DNA of 64,000 nt from Opitutia bacterium. GTDB lineage: Bacteria; Verrucomicrobiota; Verrucomicrobiia; Opitutales; UBA953. The DNA is taken from assembly GCA_003569165.1 (NCBI GenBank), contig BGOI01000007.1:16229-80228 (forward strand). The letters run 5' to 3'. A model generated the notes under the pieces. The model ran no database searches and was not told the DNA's origin. It worked only from the letters and a program-made list of their open reading frames with translations. Every line of letters starts with the position of its first letter. The stretch's first letter is position 1. Below are positions 25,181 through 33,919 of the stretch, one piece after another. Position numbers and translations under genes: made by a program.

Positions 25181-26209
25181 ATGGATAATGTCACGCACGC
25201 CGCCCTCGGCATCGCCGCAGGCATCGCCGTCCGCCGCGCCGGCGCTTCCCTGCCCGCCGCCGCCCTCGCGGGCCTGCTCGCCGGTGAAGGCCCCGACCTC
25301 GACGTCTTCATCCGCTCCGCCGGCGACCCACTCGTCTCCTTCCGCTGGCATCGCCACTTCACGCACAGCTTCGCCTTCGCGCCGGTATGGGGTCTCCTTG
25401 CGGCCCTGATCTCGGCCTGGTTCTTCCGCCGGCGACCGGACGCGCATTGGCGAGACCTGTTCCTACCCGGCCTGGCGGGTGCGTTATCACACGTGCTCTG
25501 TGATGCGTGCACGAGCTATGGCACGATGCTGCTCTGGCCTTTTGACTTCGGCCGCTACGCTTGGGATTGCATGCCAATTATTGACCTCATCGCCACCCTG
25601 CCGGTGTTGGTGCTCGCCATCCTCGCCTGGAAGAAAGCCGCTCCCCGGCTAGCGGTCTACGGCCTACTCTGGTTCACGACGTATGCTTCGCTCGGCGTGT
25701 GGCAGCACGCGCGCGCGGAGACTGCACTGCGCCAGTGGTTCGCCTCACAGCAGGTCACCCGCCGCACAGAACGCGTCGCGGTGAAACCGACCGCCCTCAA
25801 CCTCGTCGTCTGGCGCTGCGTGTGGCTCGAAGACGGCAAATGGCATACGGCTGCCGTGCGGGTCATGCCGTTCATGGCCCCGCAAGTGATCCTCGGCGAG
25901 ACGCGCGCGGCGCTCACACCGCAGAGCCCCGGCCTGCCCGCGGCCGGCTCGCCCGCGGCCGTCATCATCGCCGATTTCTCACGCTTCACGCAGGGCTGGA
26001 ATAGCTTCACGGCCGACGGTTCTACGGTACTCATCGGCGACATCCGCTTCGGCATGCTGCCGACGAGTGCGCGCCCACTCTGGTCCGTCCGCTGTGAACC
26101 GAACGTGCCGAGCACCGTCGTCATTGATCGCTCGCTCAAGCCGGGCGACTGGGGTCGCTTCGGGCAGATGATCGTCGGCACCCATCCCGACTACGTCAGC
26201 TTGAGATAA
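25181..26209 (+). CDS. YdjM/YbcI-type membrane metal-dependent hydrolase family protein
   Basis: A 342-residue protein whose N-terminal half (1-175) matches the LexA-binding/inner-membrane YdjM family. It shows MDNVTHAALGIAAG, EGPDLDVF and WHRHFTHSF, a conserved His/Asp set that probably binds metal, plus several membrane helices (GLLAALISAWFF, LPVLVLAILAWK). The C-terminal half (about 185-342) is a soluble domain I do not recognise. Genes of this family are often near DNA-damage genes, but no LexA box is visible in its 5' region. It starts 114 bp from the divergent SGNH gene. Confidence 0.82.
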   Translation: MDNVTHAALGIAAGIAVRRAGASLPAAALAGLLAGEGPDLDVFIRSAGDPLVSFRWHRHFTHSFAFAPVWGLLAALISAWFFRRRPDAHWRDLFLPGLAGALSHVLCDACTSYGTMLLWPFDFGRYAWDCMPIIDLIATLPVLVLAILAWKKAAPRLAVYGLLWFTTYASLGVWQHARAETALRQWFASQQVTRRTERVAVKPTALNLVVWRCVWLEDGKWHTAAVRVMPFMAPQVILGETRAALTPQSPGLPAAGSPAAVIIADFSRFTQGWNSFTADGSTVLIGDIRFGMLPTSARPLWSVRCEPNVPSTVVIDRSLKPGDWGRFGQMIVGTHPDYVSLR

Positions 26210-26240
26210 GGCGCTTGGCCGCGCTCCCCCTCTGAGTGAT

Positions 26241-26924
26241 TCAGCGCAGCTCGTAGCGGTAGCTCGCGACGGCTTCAGACTCAACCGGCATCCGATTGCG
26301 CGAGGCGGGCGCAAACGTCGACGCGCGCGCGGCCGCCAAGGCGGCTTCGTCGAGCAGACGGCTCCCCGAACTCTGCGTTAGCTCGACCTGCCGCACAGAA
26401 CCGTCCGCTGCGAGCGCGATGCGCACACCGACGACGCCTTCGACGCCGGCGCGACGCGCCCGCTCGGGATAGGCTGGCTCCTGACGAGAAAGGAAAGATG
26501 GCGGCACAAAGACTTCGGCGATGGGGGCCGGCGCGGCGGCGAGGACTTCGCCCTTGGTCGCGACGGCTACCGCCACCGCGGAAGTCGGTACTGATGCAAT
26601 GGTCGGCGCCGCGACGAGTGGCGCGGCGGAAGGAACCGCGACGGGAACGTTGACCGCGACGGGGACGGGCAGACCGGCGCCGAGCGCCACGCCACCCTTG
26701 GCTTCGCCCGGCAGGGCGACCGGCTCGGTCACCAGTGTCACCAGAATCATGCCGCCTTCGCGGGAGGCTTCGCTGACGCCGAGGGCACCGCCCATCCAGA
26801 CCGCCGCGATGGCCGCAAGGTGCCCGCCGGCCACGGCGCTCCAGATCAGAAGATGTCGGCGGCTTTCAGGCACGTTGGCAGGCTCGGGGCGGGCCTGCGT
26901 TCCGTCAAGAACGGGCCGTGTCAT
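26241..26924 (-). CDS. TonB-family energy transducer
   Basis: A 227-residue protein with a cytoplasmic N-terminus, one membrane helix (about 25-43), a Pro/Val/Ala-rich periplasmic spacer, and a C-terminal TonB domain (about 140-227). The domain shows EPAYPERARRAGVEGVVGVR, the GSRLLDEAALAA segment and a terminal YRYELR. I choose the ATG at 26924, which overlaps the sixA stop (ATGA). The product transmits proton-motive force to outer-membrane receptors; no ExbB/ExbD or TonB-dependent receptor is in the window. Confidence 0.87.
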   Translation of the reverse strand: MTRPVLDGTQARPEPANVPESRRHLLIWSAVAGGHLAAIAAVWMGGALGVSEASREGGMILVTLVTEPVALPGEAKGGVALGAGLPVPVAVNVPVAVPSAAPLVAAPTIASVPTSAVAVAVATKGEVLAAAPAPIAEVFVPPSFLSRQEPAYPERARRAGVEGVVGVRIALAADGSVRQVELTQSSGSRLLDEAALAAARASTFAPASRNRMPVESEAVASYRYELR

Positions 26925-27409
26925 TTCGCGAGGTCCGGCGGGATCATCCACAGCAGGCTCCAGGAACCATACGGGCGGAGCCGCGTCGGCTTGGCCGTGC
27001 GCTCCAAGGCCAGCAGGCCAGATTTGCGGAAACGGACCGCGGCACCGCCATCGACCAGGCCCAGCAGCAAGGCGGTCAGTTCAGCCAGATGCGGATTATG
27101 CCCGACCAACAGGCGGCTACGGCGCGACTTGGCGAGCAGCACCGCCGTCTTGCGCGGATCGTGCTCTGGCTCCAGTCCGCCCAGGACCTTGAGCGGCAAC
27201 GGCGAACCCGTCGCGAGCCGGAGTAGCTGGGCCGTGCGCACCGCACGGACAAGCGGACTATGCTCGATCGCGTCGATTTCCTCGAGCGGCACCCGACCCG
27301 CGCCCTTGGCGAGCAAGGCGACCTGCCGCTGCCCCTGCGCGGTGAGGTCGCGCGAAGCGTCCGGCGTCCCGGGGACGGCTTCGGCATGTCGGAGCAGGTA
27401 GGCGCGCAT
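26921..27409 (-). CDS. SixA-type phosphohistidine phosphatase
   Basis: A 162-residue histidine phosphatase (phosphoglycerate-mutase superfamily). The start at 27409 gives MRAYLLRHAEA, with the catalytic RHA motif (H8) at the N-terminus. A second conserved block, IEHSPLVRAVRTAQ, and VGHNPHLAEL (second catalytic His) follow. SixA enzymes dephosphorylate histidine phosphotransfer proteins or PTS NPr. It is translationally coupled to the TonB gene and divergent from dacA. Confidence 0.88.
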   Translation of the reverse strand: MRAYLLRHAEAVPGTPDASRDLTAQGQRQVALLAKGAGRVPLEEIDAIEHSPLVRAVRTAQLLRLATGSPLPLKVLGGLEPEHDPRKTAVLLAKSRRSRLLVGHNPHLAELTALLLGLVDGGAAVRFRKSGLLALERTAKPTRLRPYGSWSLLWMIPPDLAK

Positions 27410-27485
27410 GTCGGCAAGTTGGACAGGTAATAATATTAACGCAAATCGGTCTTGCTCACGGGCGCGGTCCGTCAACCAATCGCGC

Positions 27486-28457
27486 GTGCGCTTCGCCGCC
27501 ATCGCCGCCCTCCTTCTGAGTTTGTCGTTCCCGGCCGAGGCGGTCGCCGCCACCCCCTATTCAAAGGCCGGCATGAGGGTCGACGGCACGATCTGCGTCG
27601 ACGCCGCGACCGGCACGGTACTCTCCGAAGAGAAAGCCGACTTTCCGGGCCATCCGGCGAGCGTGACGAAGCTCATGACGACGCTCCTCGTGCTCGAGGA
27701 TATCCGGGCGAACCAGACGACGCTGCGTAGCCGGGTGAAGGTCACCAAGGCCGCCGCCGACATCGGGGGCTCGCAGATTTGGCTGGCGCCGGGCGAAAGT
27801 TTTACGGTCGACGAGATGCTCTACGCACTGCTGCTGAAGTCCGCTAACGACGTGGCCGTGGCCCTCGCCATCGATCGCGCGGGCAGCGTCCCCGCCTTCG
27901 TGGCCCGCATGAACCGCCGCGCCGCCGAACTGGGCATGACCCGCACGACTTTCGTGACGCCCAGCGGCCTCACCTACGGCAAAGGCCCCCACGACACGAC
28001 CACCGCCCGCGACCTGGCCAAGCTCTCGATCACGCTCTGCCGATTCCCCGAAGCGCTTAAGTACACCAGCACGAAGCAGTATATCTTACGCCGGCCGGGC
28101 AAGCCCCTCGAGCTCCTCAACCATAACCACCTCCTGGACTCTTTCCCCGGCTGCGACGGATTGAAGACCGGGTGGACCGTGGCCGCGCACGCATCCATCG
28201 TGACCACCGCCAAGGATAAGGACCTCCGGGTGATTGCGGTCGTGCTCGGCTGCCAAAGCCCAGCCGGAGCCAAACCGGAGCAACGCCTCCGCGACAGCCT
28301 AGCGGCCGACCTGATGACGCAAGGCCTCGCTAAATTAAAGAAGCTCGAGGCCGAGAAAGCCCTCCAGCTCGCCCAGACGCCGGCCCGAAAAACTCCCTTA
28401 AAAGCCAAGAAAGGCGAGGGTTTCTGGGATTGGCTGGTGGATTTGTTTAGCTTCTAA
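27486..28457 (+). CDS. D-alanyl-D-alanine carboxypeptidase (peptidase S11)
   Basis: A 323-residue penicillin-binding protein of the DacA/PBP5-like family that trims the terminal D-Ala of peptidoglycan stem peptides. The three active-site motifs are SVTK (from PASVTKLMT), SAN (LLKSANDVA) and KTG (DGLKTGWT). I choose GTG at 27486 because a signal peptide (VRFAAIAALLLSLSF) starts there; an in-frame ATG at 27408 would add 26 polar residues and overlap sixA. The C-terminal 40 residues are Lys/Leu-rich and end in FWDWLVDLFSF, an amphipathic helix that may tether the enzyme to the membrane. Confidence 0.9.
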   Translation: MRFAAIAALLLSLSFPAEAVAATPYSKAGMRVDGTICVDAATGTVLSEEKADFPGHPASVTKLMTTLLVLEDIRANQTTLRSRVKVTKAAADIGGSQIWLAPGESFTVDEMLYALLLKSANDVAVALAIDRAGSVPAFVARMNRRAAELGMTRTTFVTPSGLTYGKGPHDTTTARDLAKLSITLCRFPEALKYTSTKQYILRRPGKPLELLNHNHLLDSFPGCDGLKTGWTVAAHASIVTTAKDKDLRVIAVVLGCQSPAGAKPEQRLRDSLAADLMTQGLAKLKKLEAEKALQLAQTPARKTPLKAKKGEGFWDWLVDLFSF

Positions 28458-28489
28458 CCCCCGCCCAAAGGGGGGTATAAAGAAGTAGT

Positions 28490-28501
28490 GAACATTTGTT
28501 C
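28490..28501. promoter_or_regulatory. LexA (SOS) box upstream of recA
   Basis: GAACATTTGTTC is a perfect palindrome of the Gram-positive-type GAAC-N4-GTTC form, centred about 63 bp before the recA start. It indicates that recA belongs to a LexA regulon. No lexA gene is in the window. Confidence 0.78.
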
Positions 28502-28557
28502 ATTTTGCTTGCAAGGCTCCCCGCCCTCGGCACCTTCCCTTACGCATACCCAACGCT

Positions 28558-29640
28558 ATGTCCGCCAAATCCGAACCCACCGCTAAGGAAAAATCTGCCA
28601 ACCAGGCAGCCGAGAAGAAGACCCTCGATCTGGCTCTCTCCGCCATCAACAAGCAGTATGGCGATGGCACCCTGATGCGCATGGGAGACGCGACCAAGAT
28701 GCAGGTCTCGTCCGTCTCCACTGGCTCGGTCGCCATCGACCTTGCCTTGGGCGTCGGCGGCCTCCCCCGTGGCCGTATCGTCGAGATCTTCGGCCCGGAA
28801 TCCTCCGGTAAGACGACCCTCTGTCTCTCCATCATCGCCGAGATCCAGCGCCAGGGCGGCAACGCCGTCTTCGTCGACGTCGAACACGCCCTCGACCCCC
28901 GCTACTCTAAGGTTGTCGGCGTCGACCTCGATAACCTCCTGGTCTCCCAGCCTGAATCCGGCGAAGACGCCCTCAATATCGTCGAAACCCTCATCCGCTC
29001 CGGCGCCGTCGATGTGGTCGTCATCGACTCCGTCGCCGCCCTCGTCTCGAAGCAGGAACTCGATGGCCAGATGGGCGACGCGACCGTCGGCGTCCAGGCC
29101 CGTATGATGAGCCAAGCCATGCGCCGCCTTACGGCCGCCATCAGCCGCACCAATTGCATCTGTATCTTCACGAATCAGATCCGCGAAAAGATTGGCGTGA
29201 TGTTCGGCAGCCCCGAAACCACCCCCGGCGGCCGCGCCCTGAAGTTCTTCTCCTCCGTCCGCATCGACATCCGTCGTATCGGCCAGATCAAGGAGCCGTC
29301 CGGCAAGGTCATCGGCAACCGCACCAAGGTGAAGGTCGTGAAGAACAAGGTCGCCCCTCCCTTCACGGAGTGCGAGTTCGACATCATGTACACCGAAGGC
29401 ATCTCCCGCTCCGGCTCCGTCCTCGACCTCGGCATCGAACACAAGATCCTCGAGAAGAAGGGCGCCTGGATCGCCTATAACGGCCAGCTCATCGGCCAGG
29501 GCCGCGAAGCCGCCAAGGACTACCTCATCAAGAACCCGAAGGTCCTGGAGGAAATCCAAAAGATCATCATGGAGAAGGTCCAGGTCGTCGGTGGCATGAC
29601 CCTCGGCGTCGGTGTCGCTGAGAACGTCACGGCCGAATAA
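28558..29640 (+). CDS. recA: Recombinase RecA
   Basis: A 360-residue RecA. The Walker A motif GPESSGKTT is at 80-88, and loop sequences [20 protein letters not shown] and the MSQAMRRLT segment are canonical. It forms filaments on single-stranded DNA for strand exchange and triggers LexA self-cleavage. It has a 20-residue Lys/Ala N-terminal extension, and the C-terminal tail is less acidic than in E. coli. A LexA box lies upstream and a strong terminator downstream, so it is monocistronic. Confidence 0.98.
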   Translation: MSAKSEPTAKEKSANQAAEKKTLDLALSAINKQYGDGTLMRMGDATKMQVSSVSTGSVAIDLALGVGGLPRGRIVEIFGPESSGKTTLCLSIIAEIQRQGGNAVFVDVEHALDPRYSKVVGVDLDNLLVSQPESGEDALNIVETLIRSGAVDVVVIDSVAALVSKQELDGQMGDATVGVQARMMSQAMRRLTAAISRTNCICIFTNQIREKIGVMFGSPETTPGGRALKFFSSVRIDIRRIGQIKEPSGKVIGNRTKVKVVKNKVAPPFTECEFDIMYTEGISRSGSVLDLGIEHKILEKKGAWIAYNGQLIGQGREAAKDYLIKNPKVLEEIQKIIMEKVQVVGGMTLGVGVAENVTAE

Positions 29641-29666
29641 TCAATCGTTGTTGGCTAGCCATAGCC

Positions 29667-29694
29667 CGGGCCGCACGAAAGTGCGGCCCGTTTC
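29667..29694 (+). terminator. recA terminator
   Basis: CGGGCCGCAC pairs with GTGCGGCCCG (10 bp) around a GAAA tetraloop, followed by TTTC. It lies 27 bp after the recA stop. Confidence 0.85.
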
Positions 29695-29729
29695 ATTGGT
29701 GGAGTCCGCTCAGTCTAAAACTCCTCTGC

Positions 29730-29758
29730 TTGCTTTTCAGGAAGAATTTCGTCATATT
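29730..29758 (+). promoter_or_regulatory. Promoter for the candidate 6S-like RNA
   Basis: TTGCTT (29730-29735), a 17-nt spacer and CATATT (29753-29758) form a sigma-70-type promoter. It predicts transcription start at about 29765, exactly at the 5' arm of the structured RNA. Confidence 0.5.
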
Positions 29759-29763
29759 GACTA

Positions 29764-29930
29764 TCCCCTGCGGTGTTCGACACCCGCGGCAGCCTCCCTT
29801 CCCTACGAACATAATATACGGGAGGTGCGACCCGACCGGCCTCGTCCGAGCCGTGGCAACGTACCGCCCACCTAAATCCAGGAATAAGTGGAGCTCCAAT
29901 CGGAATCGGCACAGGCGGGGACCCTTTCAA
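29764..29930 (+). ncRNA. Candidate structured RNA, 6S (ssrS)-like
   Basis: A gene-free stretch of about 165 nt behind a good promoter. The 5' end TCCCCTGCGGTGTTCG resembles the 5' arm of 6S RNA (closing stem then a GTTCG segment). The 3' end CACAGGCGGGGA can pair back with it, leaving a small internal loop. The middle holds CCTCCC/GGGAGG pairing and a terminal GGCCTCGTCCGAGCC hairpin similar to the apical stem of 6S. Size (about 165-180 nt) and the extended rod shape fit. 6S RNA mimics an open promoter and sequesters sigma-70 RNA polymerase. I judged this by eye; another structured RNA is possible. Confidence 0.48.
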
Positions 29931-29935
29931 GACAG

Positions 29936-30002
29936 CAGATGACAGCGGTAAGATGACGGATGACAGATCGGTGACAGGGTGGGATGCGATGACATCGCAT
30001 CC
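29936..30002. repeat. GATGACAG tandem units and a 21-bp palindrome
   Basis: Imperfect tandem copies of GATGACAG/GGTGACAG run through 29936-29978. They are followed by the palindrome GGATGCGATG-a-CATCGCATCC (29982-30002). The same palindrome recurs at 48795-48815. Confidence 0.75.
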
Positions 30003-30021
30003 GCTTGTCCCAGCTGCCTTG

Positions 30022-30079
30022 GGTAGGGTCGAGCATCCGTGCTCGACCGCGGCCGACCAAGGATGGTCAGCCCTACCTC
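30022..30079 (+). repeat. Two-hairpin palindromic element, type B
   Basis: The element starts GGTAGGG and ends CCCTACCTC (terminal inverted repeats). Hairpin 1 is TCGAGCA-tccg-TGCTCGA and hairpin 2 is GACCA-agga-TGGTC, separated by CCGCG. A near-identical copy lies at 46666-46723 and an inverted copy at 53652-53707. Confidence 0.85.
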
Positions 30080-30099
30080 AAGACCGTCTCACAACCCAA

Positions 30100-30172
30100 G
30101 GGGAAACCGGAGACCGGATGATGAGCTAGGGGTTAACCCCCTCCGCATGCATTCCGGTTCCCGGTCTCCCCT
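30100..30172. repeat. ACCGGAGACCGG inverted-repeat element, type G
   Basis: A left arm GGGGAAACCGGAGACCGG and a right arm CCGGTTCCCGGTCTCCCC enclose about 35 bp. Related copies occur at 44750-44824 (complete), 36491-36526 (left arm) and 46615-46640 (right arm). The rest of the gap to the DUF1552 stop (30173-30223) shows nothing I recognise. Confidence 0.75.
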
Positions 30173-30223
30173 TGCGTTCAAATCTTTCCCTCACCGCCAA
30201 CCGCTATCCGCTTAAACCAGGCT

Positions 30224-31540
30224 TCATCCCAAACTCAACTGGCCGCCTTCGCAAAGACTCGGATTACCGAAGGTCTTCATGGGATGGCCGAAGCCCTTGG
30301 CGATGGACATGAGCACACGGTTATGCGGCTCCTTCTTAAACTTGAGCGCGCGACCGGTCTTGAACCCAAGGCCGCCACCGATGAGCACCCACGGGATGTC
30401 TTCATGCGTGTGGCTGTTGCCCTTCCCGAGCTCGTTCGTCCAGACGATGGTGGTGTTGTCCAACATGTTGCCCTTACCGTTCGGCTCCGGGGTCTCCTGC
30501 AAGCGCTTCGCGAGGAAGGCAATCTGCTCGGCGAACCAGATATTGATCTTGGTCAGCTTCTCGACCGAGCCGGTATTGAGATCGGGGTCGTGCGAGAGCG
30601 AGTGATGGCTCTCGTCGACGCCGATCCACTTCATGCGCGCCTGGCCGACGGAATTGGTGAACTGGAACGTCGAGACACGGGCCATGTCGTTCTGGAAGGC
30701 GCTGATGAGGAGCTCGGTCTGGAGGCGCGTGATCTGCGGGATGCTGTCATTGTCCATCGGCACGCCCGGCTCGGGCGGGTGTGGCACCTTGAGGGCTGAA
30801 TGCGACTGACTTTCCTTGAGGCCACGCTCGAGTTCGCGCAAGGCGGTAGCATGCTGATCCAGCAGGCCGCGGTCGCTCTTGTCGACGGCGTTGGCGACCT
30901 TGGCGATGTCGTCCTTAAGACCGTCGAGGACAGAACCGAGGGTCTCCCCTTCCTTCATCGATCCGTAGAGCTTGTCGAAGAGTTCGTAAGGGCTCGAGAT
31001 CGGGGCGACGGGCTGGTTGGCGCCGGCGTAGCTCCAACGCGTCCAAGGATCCGCACGATTGCCCACGGCGACGCCGATTTCCAACGAGCCCAGACGGGTC
31101 TTGGTCGCTGGATTGGACTGCAAGTATGTACGCAGGACTTGGTCGACGGACGGACCGCTGGCCCAGCCGGCCGGCGCACCGCCGCCACCCATGATGTTAC
31201 CGGGGAAGAGCTCAATGCCGGTGAGCAGGCAGCTCATACCGCGCATGTGTGAGTCGCCGTCACCGCGGACACGGTTGTTCACGCCCTTAAGCGTGAGTAG
31301 CTTATCCTTGAACGGCTCGAAGGGCTTCATGATCGCCTTAAGCTTGAAGGCCACGCCTTCCTCGTCGGGCCAGAAGGCCGGCGGGACGATGCCATTGGGC
31401 GAGAAGACGAAGATGACCCGCTGCCGGCGGCCGGTGATTGGCTCGGCGGCGCCGAGCGAAGCGAGGCCGCCCAGGAGTGGTAAGGCAGCGGCGGAGAGGC
31501 CGAGGCTGCGGAGGAAATTCCTGCGATGTTGGAGCGACAT
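30224..31540 (-). CDS. DUF1552 domain-containing secreted protein
   Basis: A 438-residue protein of the PVC-typical DUF1552 family. I choose the start at 31540, which gives an N-terminal RRNFLRSLGLSAAALPLL, a Tat-like signal; the longer frame has an unrelated Pro/Arg leader. Typical stretches are FSPNGIVPPAFWPDEEG, KLLTLKGVNNRV, MSCLLTGIE and VWTNELGKGNSHTHEDIPWVL. The function is not established; some metal-dependent sulfatase-like resemblance (His/Asp motifs) is seen. It begins 4 bp after the DUF1592 gene stop, and the two always travel together in this phylum. Confidence 0.9.
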   Translation of the reverse strand: MSLQHRRNFLRSLGLSAAALPLLGGLASLGAAEPITGRRQRVIFVFSPNGIVPPAFWPDEEGVAFKLKAIMKPFEPFKDKLLTLKGVNNRVRGDGDSHMRGMSCLLTGIELFPGNIMGGGGAPAGWASGPSVDQVLRTYLQSNPATKTRLGSLEIGVAVGNRADPWTRWSYAGANQPVAPISSPYELFDKLYGSMKEGETLGSVLDGLKDDIAKVANAVDKSDRGLLDQHATALRELERGLKESQSHSALKVPHPPEPGVPMDNDSIPQITRLQTELLISAFQNDMARVSTFQFTNSVGQARMKWIGVDESHHSLSHDPDLNTGSVEKLTKINIWFAEQIAFLAKRLQETPEPNGKGNMLDNTTIVWTNELGKGNSHTHEDIPWVLIGGGLGFKTGRALKFKKEPHNRVLMSIAKGFGHPMKTFGNPSLCEGGQLSLG

Positions 31541-31544
31541 GGTC

Positions 31545-33857
31545 TTAGCGATTGGAAGGGGTGGTGGTAACGGTCGGGCGGAGCGCCGCGACGACGGCAA
31601 CCTCGACGGCGAGGTTGCGGACGTGGAACTTGTCGGCGCGGAACTGGGAGGTCATCTGACCAAGCAACTCGGGCGAATACGCTGCGGGCGGCTGCTTCAC
31701 CATTTCCTGGAAGAGGTTGCGGACGAATCCGGTCTGGCCGGAAAGGCTTTCGGCGGCGTGGATCGCGACATCGCGGGCACCGGTGAGCTTGATGACGTTG
31801 CCGTCCGCGGTGGTGTAATCGGAGGTTGGATCGACCGGTTTCTTATTGTCGGTGGTGCGCACGCGGCCAACGGCGTCGAAACGCTCGAAGCTGAAACCGA
31901 GCGGATTGATCGTAACGTGGCACGACATGCAGGCGGGCTTGGAGGTGAGCTCCGTCACCTTCTCGCGCATGGTGAACGAGGGGTCGAACTTATCGTCCAT
32001 GAACGCGATGGCCATGGGCGGGGGCTTGAGCATGAGGCCGAGGATGTTACGCGTCACGAAGACGCCACGGTGGATCGGCGAGGAAGACTTGGTGTAGGAG
32101 AATGTGGCGAGGACAAACGGGTGCGTGAGCACGCCGCCGCGCTGTTCTGCATCCATCTTGACAGGCTGGAAGCCCGCACCGGCCTCGACCTTCTGGCCAT
32201 AGAACTTGGCGAGGCGCTCGTTCATCAGGATGGTGTCGCTCAGTAGGAGCTGGCGGTAGTCGGATGCTTCGGACCAGACGACACTCTCGGCGAAGAGATC
32301 CAGCGAGGTGCGGAGGTCCATCACGACGCCTTGGTCGAAGCCGGGATATTCCTTCTGGTCCTTGGCGATCTCGGCCCCTTCTTCGACGTGCAACCAGTGG
32401 TGAAGGAAGTCGCGCAGTTTCGACTTAGCACGCGGGTCCTTCATCATGCGCTGCGCCTGCAGCCGGACCTGGGTGGCATCCTTAAGCTGACCAGCCGCGG
32501 CGGCCTTCAAGAGCGCGGCGTCGGGAACGGAATCCCACAGCGTCAACGCGAGGCGCGAGGCGACGGCGTAATCATCCTGCGGGCCGATACCGGGGTACAG
32601 GAAGGCAGGATTGGAGAGCGTGAAGATGAAGGCGCGCTTAGCGGCGACCTCTGGGGCGACGCCGGCGGCGTAGATCGCCGTAAGGTCGACCTTCTGCTCG
32701 TCGTTCAACGGGCGGCGGTACGCCATCTGGGCGAAGCGCAAGGTGAAGGCCTTGAGCTTTTCGCCGCGGTCAGGCGCGTCAGCCTTGGTACCCGCGAGAG
32801 TGAACAGGTGCGGACCAATCATCCCGGAGACCTGCAGCGCGCCTTTGGCGATGGCCTCCGTCCACTCGCGCGAGACCGAAGCGCCGCGCTCGTAGCCGAT
32901 GCTGCCGTCGTCCGGCGGCAGCGGCACGGAAATGACGCTGACCGGAGAAGAAGATTTCGGTGAAAGGTTCGTGCGGGGAATCACCGTCCAGGCGCCGCCG
33001 GGCGGACGCCATTCGAGCCTCAGCGAAGCGGTCTTGTCCTTATACTTGAAGAACTCGAGCTTGAGCGGGTAGCTGCGACCGCCGAGGAGGAAGATTGGCG
33101 AGGAGGCCGTGCGCGTCATCGCCGAGCTCACCCAGATGTCAATGAGGGCGTTCTTTTCGCTGCCGTTCTCGGGAGCGTTAACGTAGAGACGGACGCCGTT
33201 GGGGGACGTGACCCGAAACTCATACTCGCCGGTATCCGGCACGTGGACCGAGCCGCTCCAGTTGATGGAGAACTGCGCGGCGAAGCTGCCCTTCTCGGGA
33301 GCCTTATCGCCAAAGTCGAAATCAATGACCGGATCGATCTGCTGCTTGTAGGTGACTTCTGGACGATTCTGGTCCGGCTTCTTGGGATCGCGCTCCGGTC
33401 GTTCGCGGTAAGTGCCGGCCAGCCCGCCCGTCTCGGTCGTGGCAGTCGCGTTGCGGAGCGAAGCGAGGAGGTCCGCGATGCTCTCGCGGTACTGGCGGAC
33501 GGTGAGGTGCGCGAGTTCGATACGGGGCGGATGATTACGGGCGCGGGCCTCGCCGGAATAGAAAGCCTTGTGGATGTATTCGGCGGAGGCGGTGGCGTCA
33601 GCGAGCGACAGGGTGCCGGGGTCGTTCTCGGGCATCTCGCGGGCGATGTACTTAGCCAGCGAAGCGATGGATTTTTCTCCGACGAGGGGTTCATCGGCCT
33701 TGCCGGCGACGCCTTGGCCGACCGGTCCGTGACAACTCATACAGTCTTGGCGGTAGACGACTTCGCCGGCGCGCGGAGCGGCGAGATTCTTCTTATAGTA
33801 GCGCTGGCCTTGGCGGCCGGCGAAAACCAGGGAGGCGAGGACGACGAGCGCGGCCAC
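31545..33857 (-). CDS. DUF1592/PA14 cytochrome c-like secreted protein
   Basis: A 770-residue exported protein. An N-terminal hydrophobic anchor (1-14) is followed by a cytochrome c-like haem site CMSCH (39-43), a DUF1587-type segment (LTVRQYRESIADLLAS), a PA14-like beta domain (about 170-290, PDTGEYEFRVTSPNGVRLYV), then DUF1592 and DUF1588 blocks. A second CMSCH lies in the C-terminal HxxCMSCHVTINPLG region, followed by the DUF1585 block. The start codon is GTG at 33857; no better upstream start is in frame, so the N-terminus is slightly uncertain. Two haem sites imply electron transfer, perhaps oxidising a polysaccharide bound through PA14; this is inference. Confidence 0.88.
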   Translation of the reverse strand: MAALVVLASLVFAGRQGQRYYKKNLAAPRAGEVVYRQDCMSCHGPVGQGVAGKADEPLVGEKSIASLAKYIAREMPENDPGTLSLADATASAEYIHKAFYSGEARARNHPPRIELAHLTVRQYRESIADLLASLRNATATTETGGLAGTYRERPERDPKKPDQNRPEVTYKQQIDPVIDFDFGDKAPEKGSFAAQFSINWSGSVHVPDTGEYEFRVTSPNGVRLYVNAPENGSEKNALIDIWVSSAMTRTASSPIFLLGGRSYPLKLEFFKYKDKTASLRLEWRPPGGAWTVIPRTNLSPKSSSPVSVISVPLPPDDGSIGYERGASVSREWTEAIAKGALQVSGMIGPHLFTLAGTKADAPDRGEKLKAFTLRFAQMAYRRPLNDEQKVDLTAIYAAGVAPEVAAKRAFIFTLSNPAFLYPGIGPQDDYAVASRLALTLWDSVPDAALLKAAAAGQLKDATQVRLQAQRMMKDPRAKSKLRDFLHHWLHVEEGAEIAKDQKEYPGFDQGVVMDLRTSLDLFAESVVWSEASDYRQLLLSDTILMNERLAKFYGQKVEAGAGFQPVKMDAEQRGGVLTHPFVLATFSYTKSSSPIHRGVFVTRNILGLMLKPPPMAIAFMDDKFDPSFTMREKVTELTSKPACMSCHVTINPLGFSFERFDAVGRVRTTDNKKPVDPTSDYTTADGNVIKLTGARDVAIHAAESLSGQTGFVRNLFQEMVKQPPAAYSPELLGQMTSQFRADKFHVRNLAVEVAVVAALRPTVTTTPSNR

Positions 33858-33919
33858 GACCTTACTGGACCGGGGAAAGTGGCATGAGGTTGTGACCCTA
33901 ACCTCACGGGGAAGTTCCT

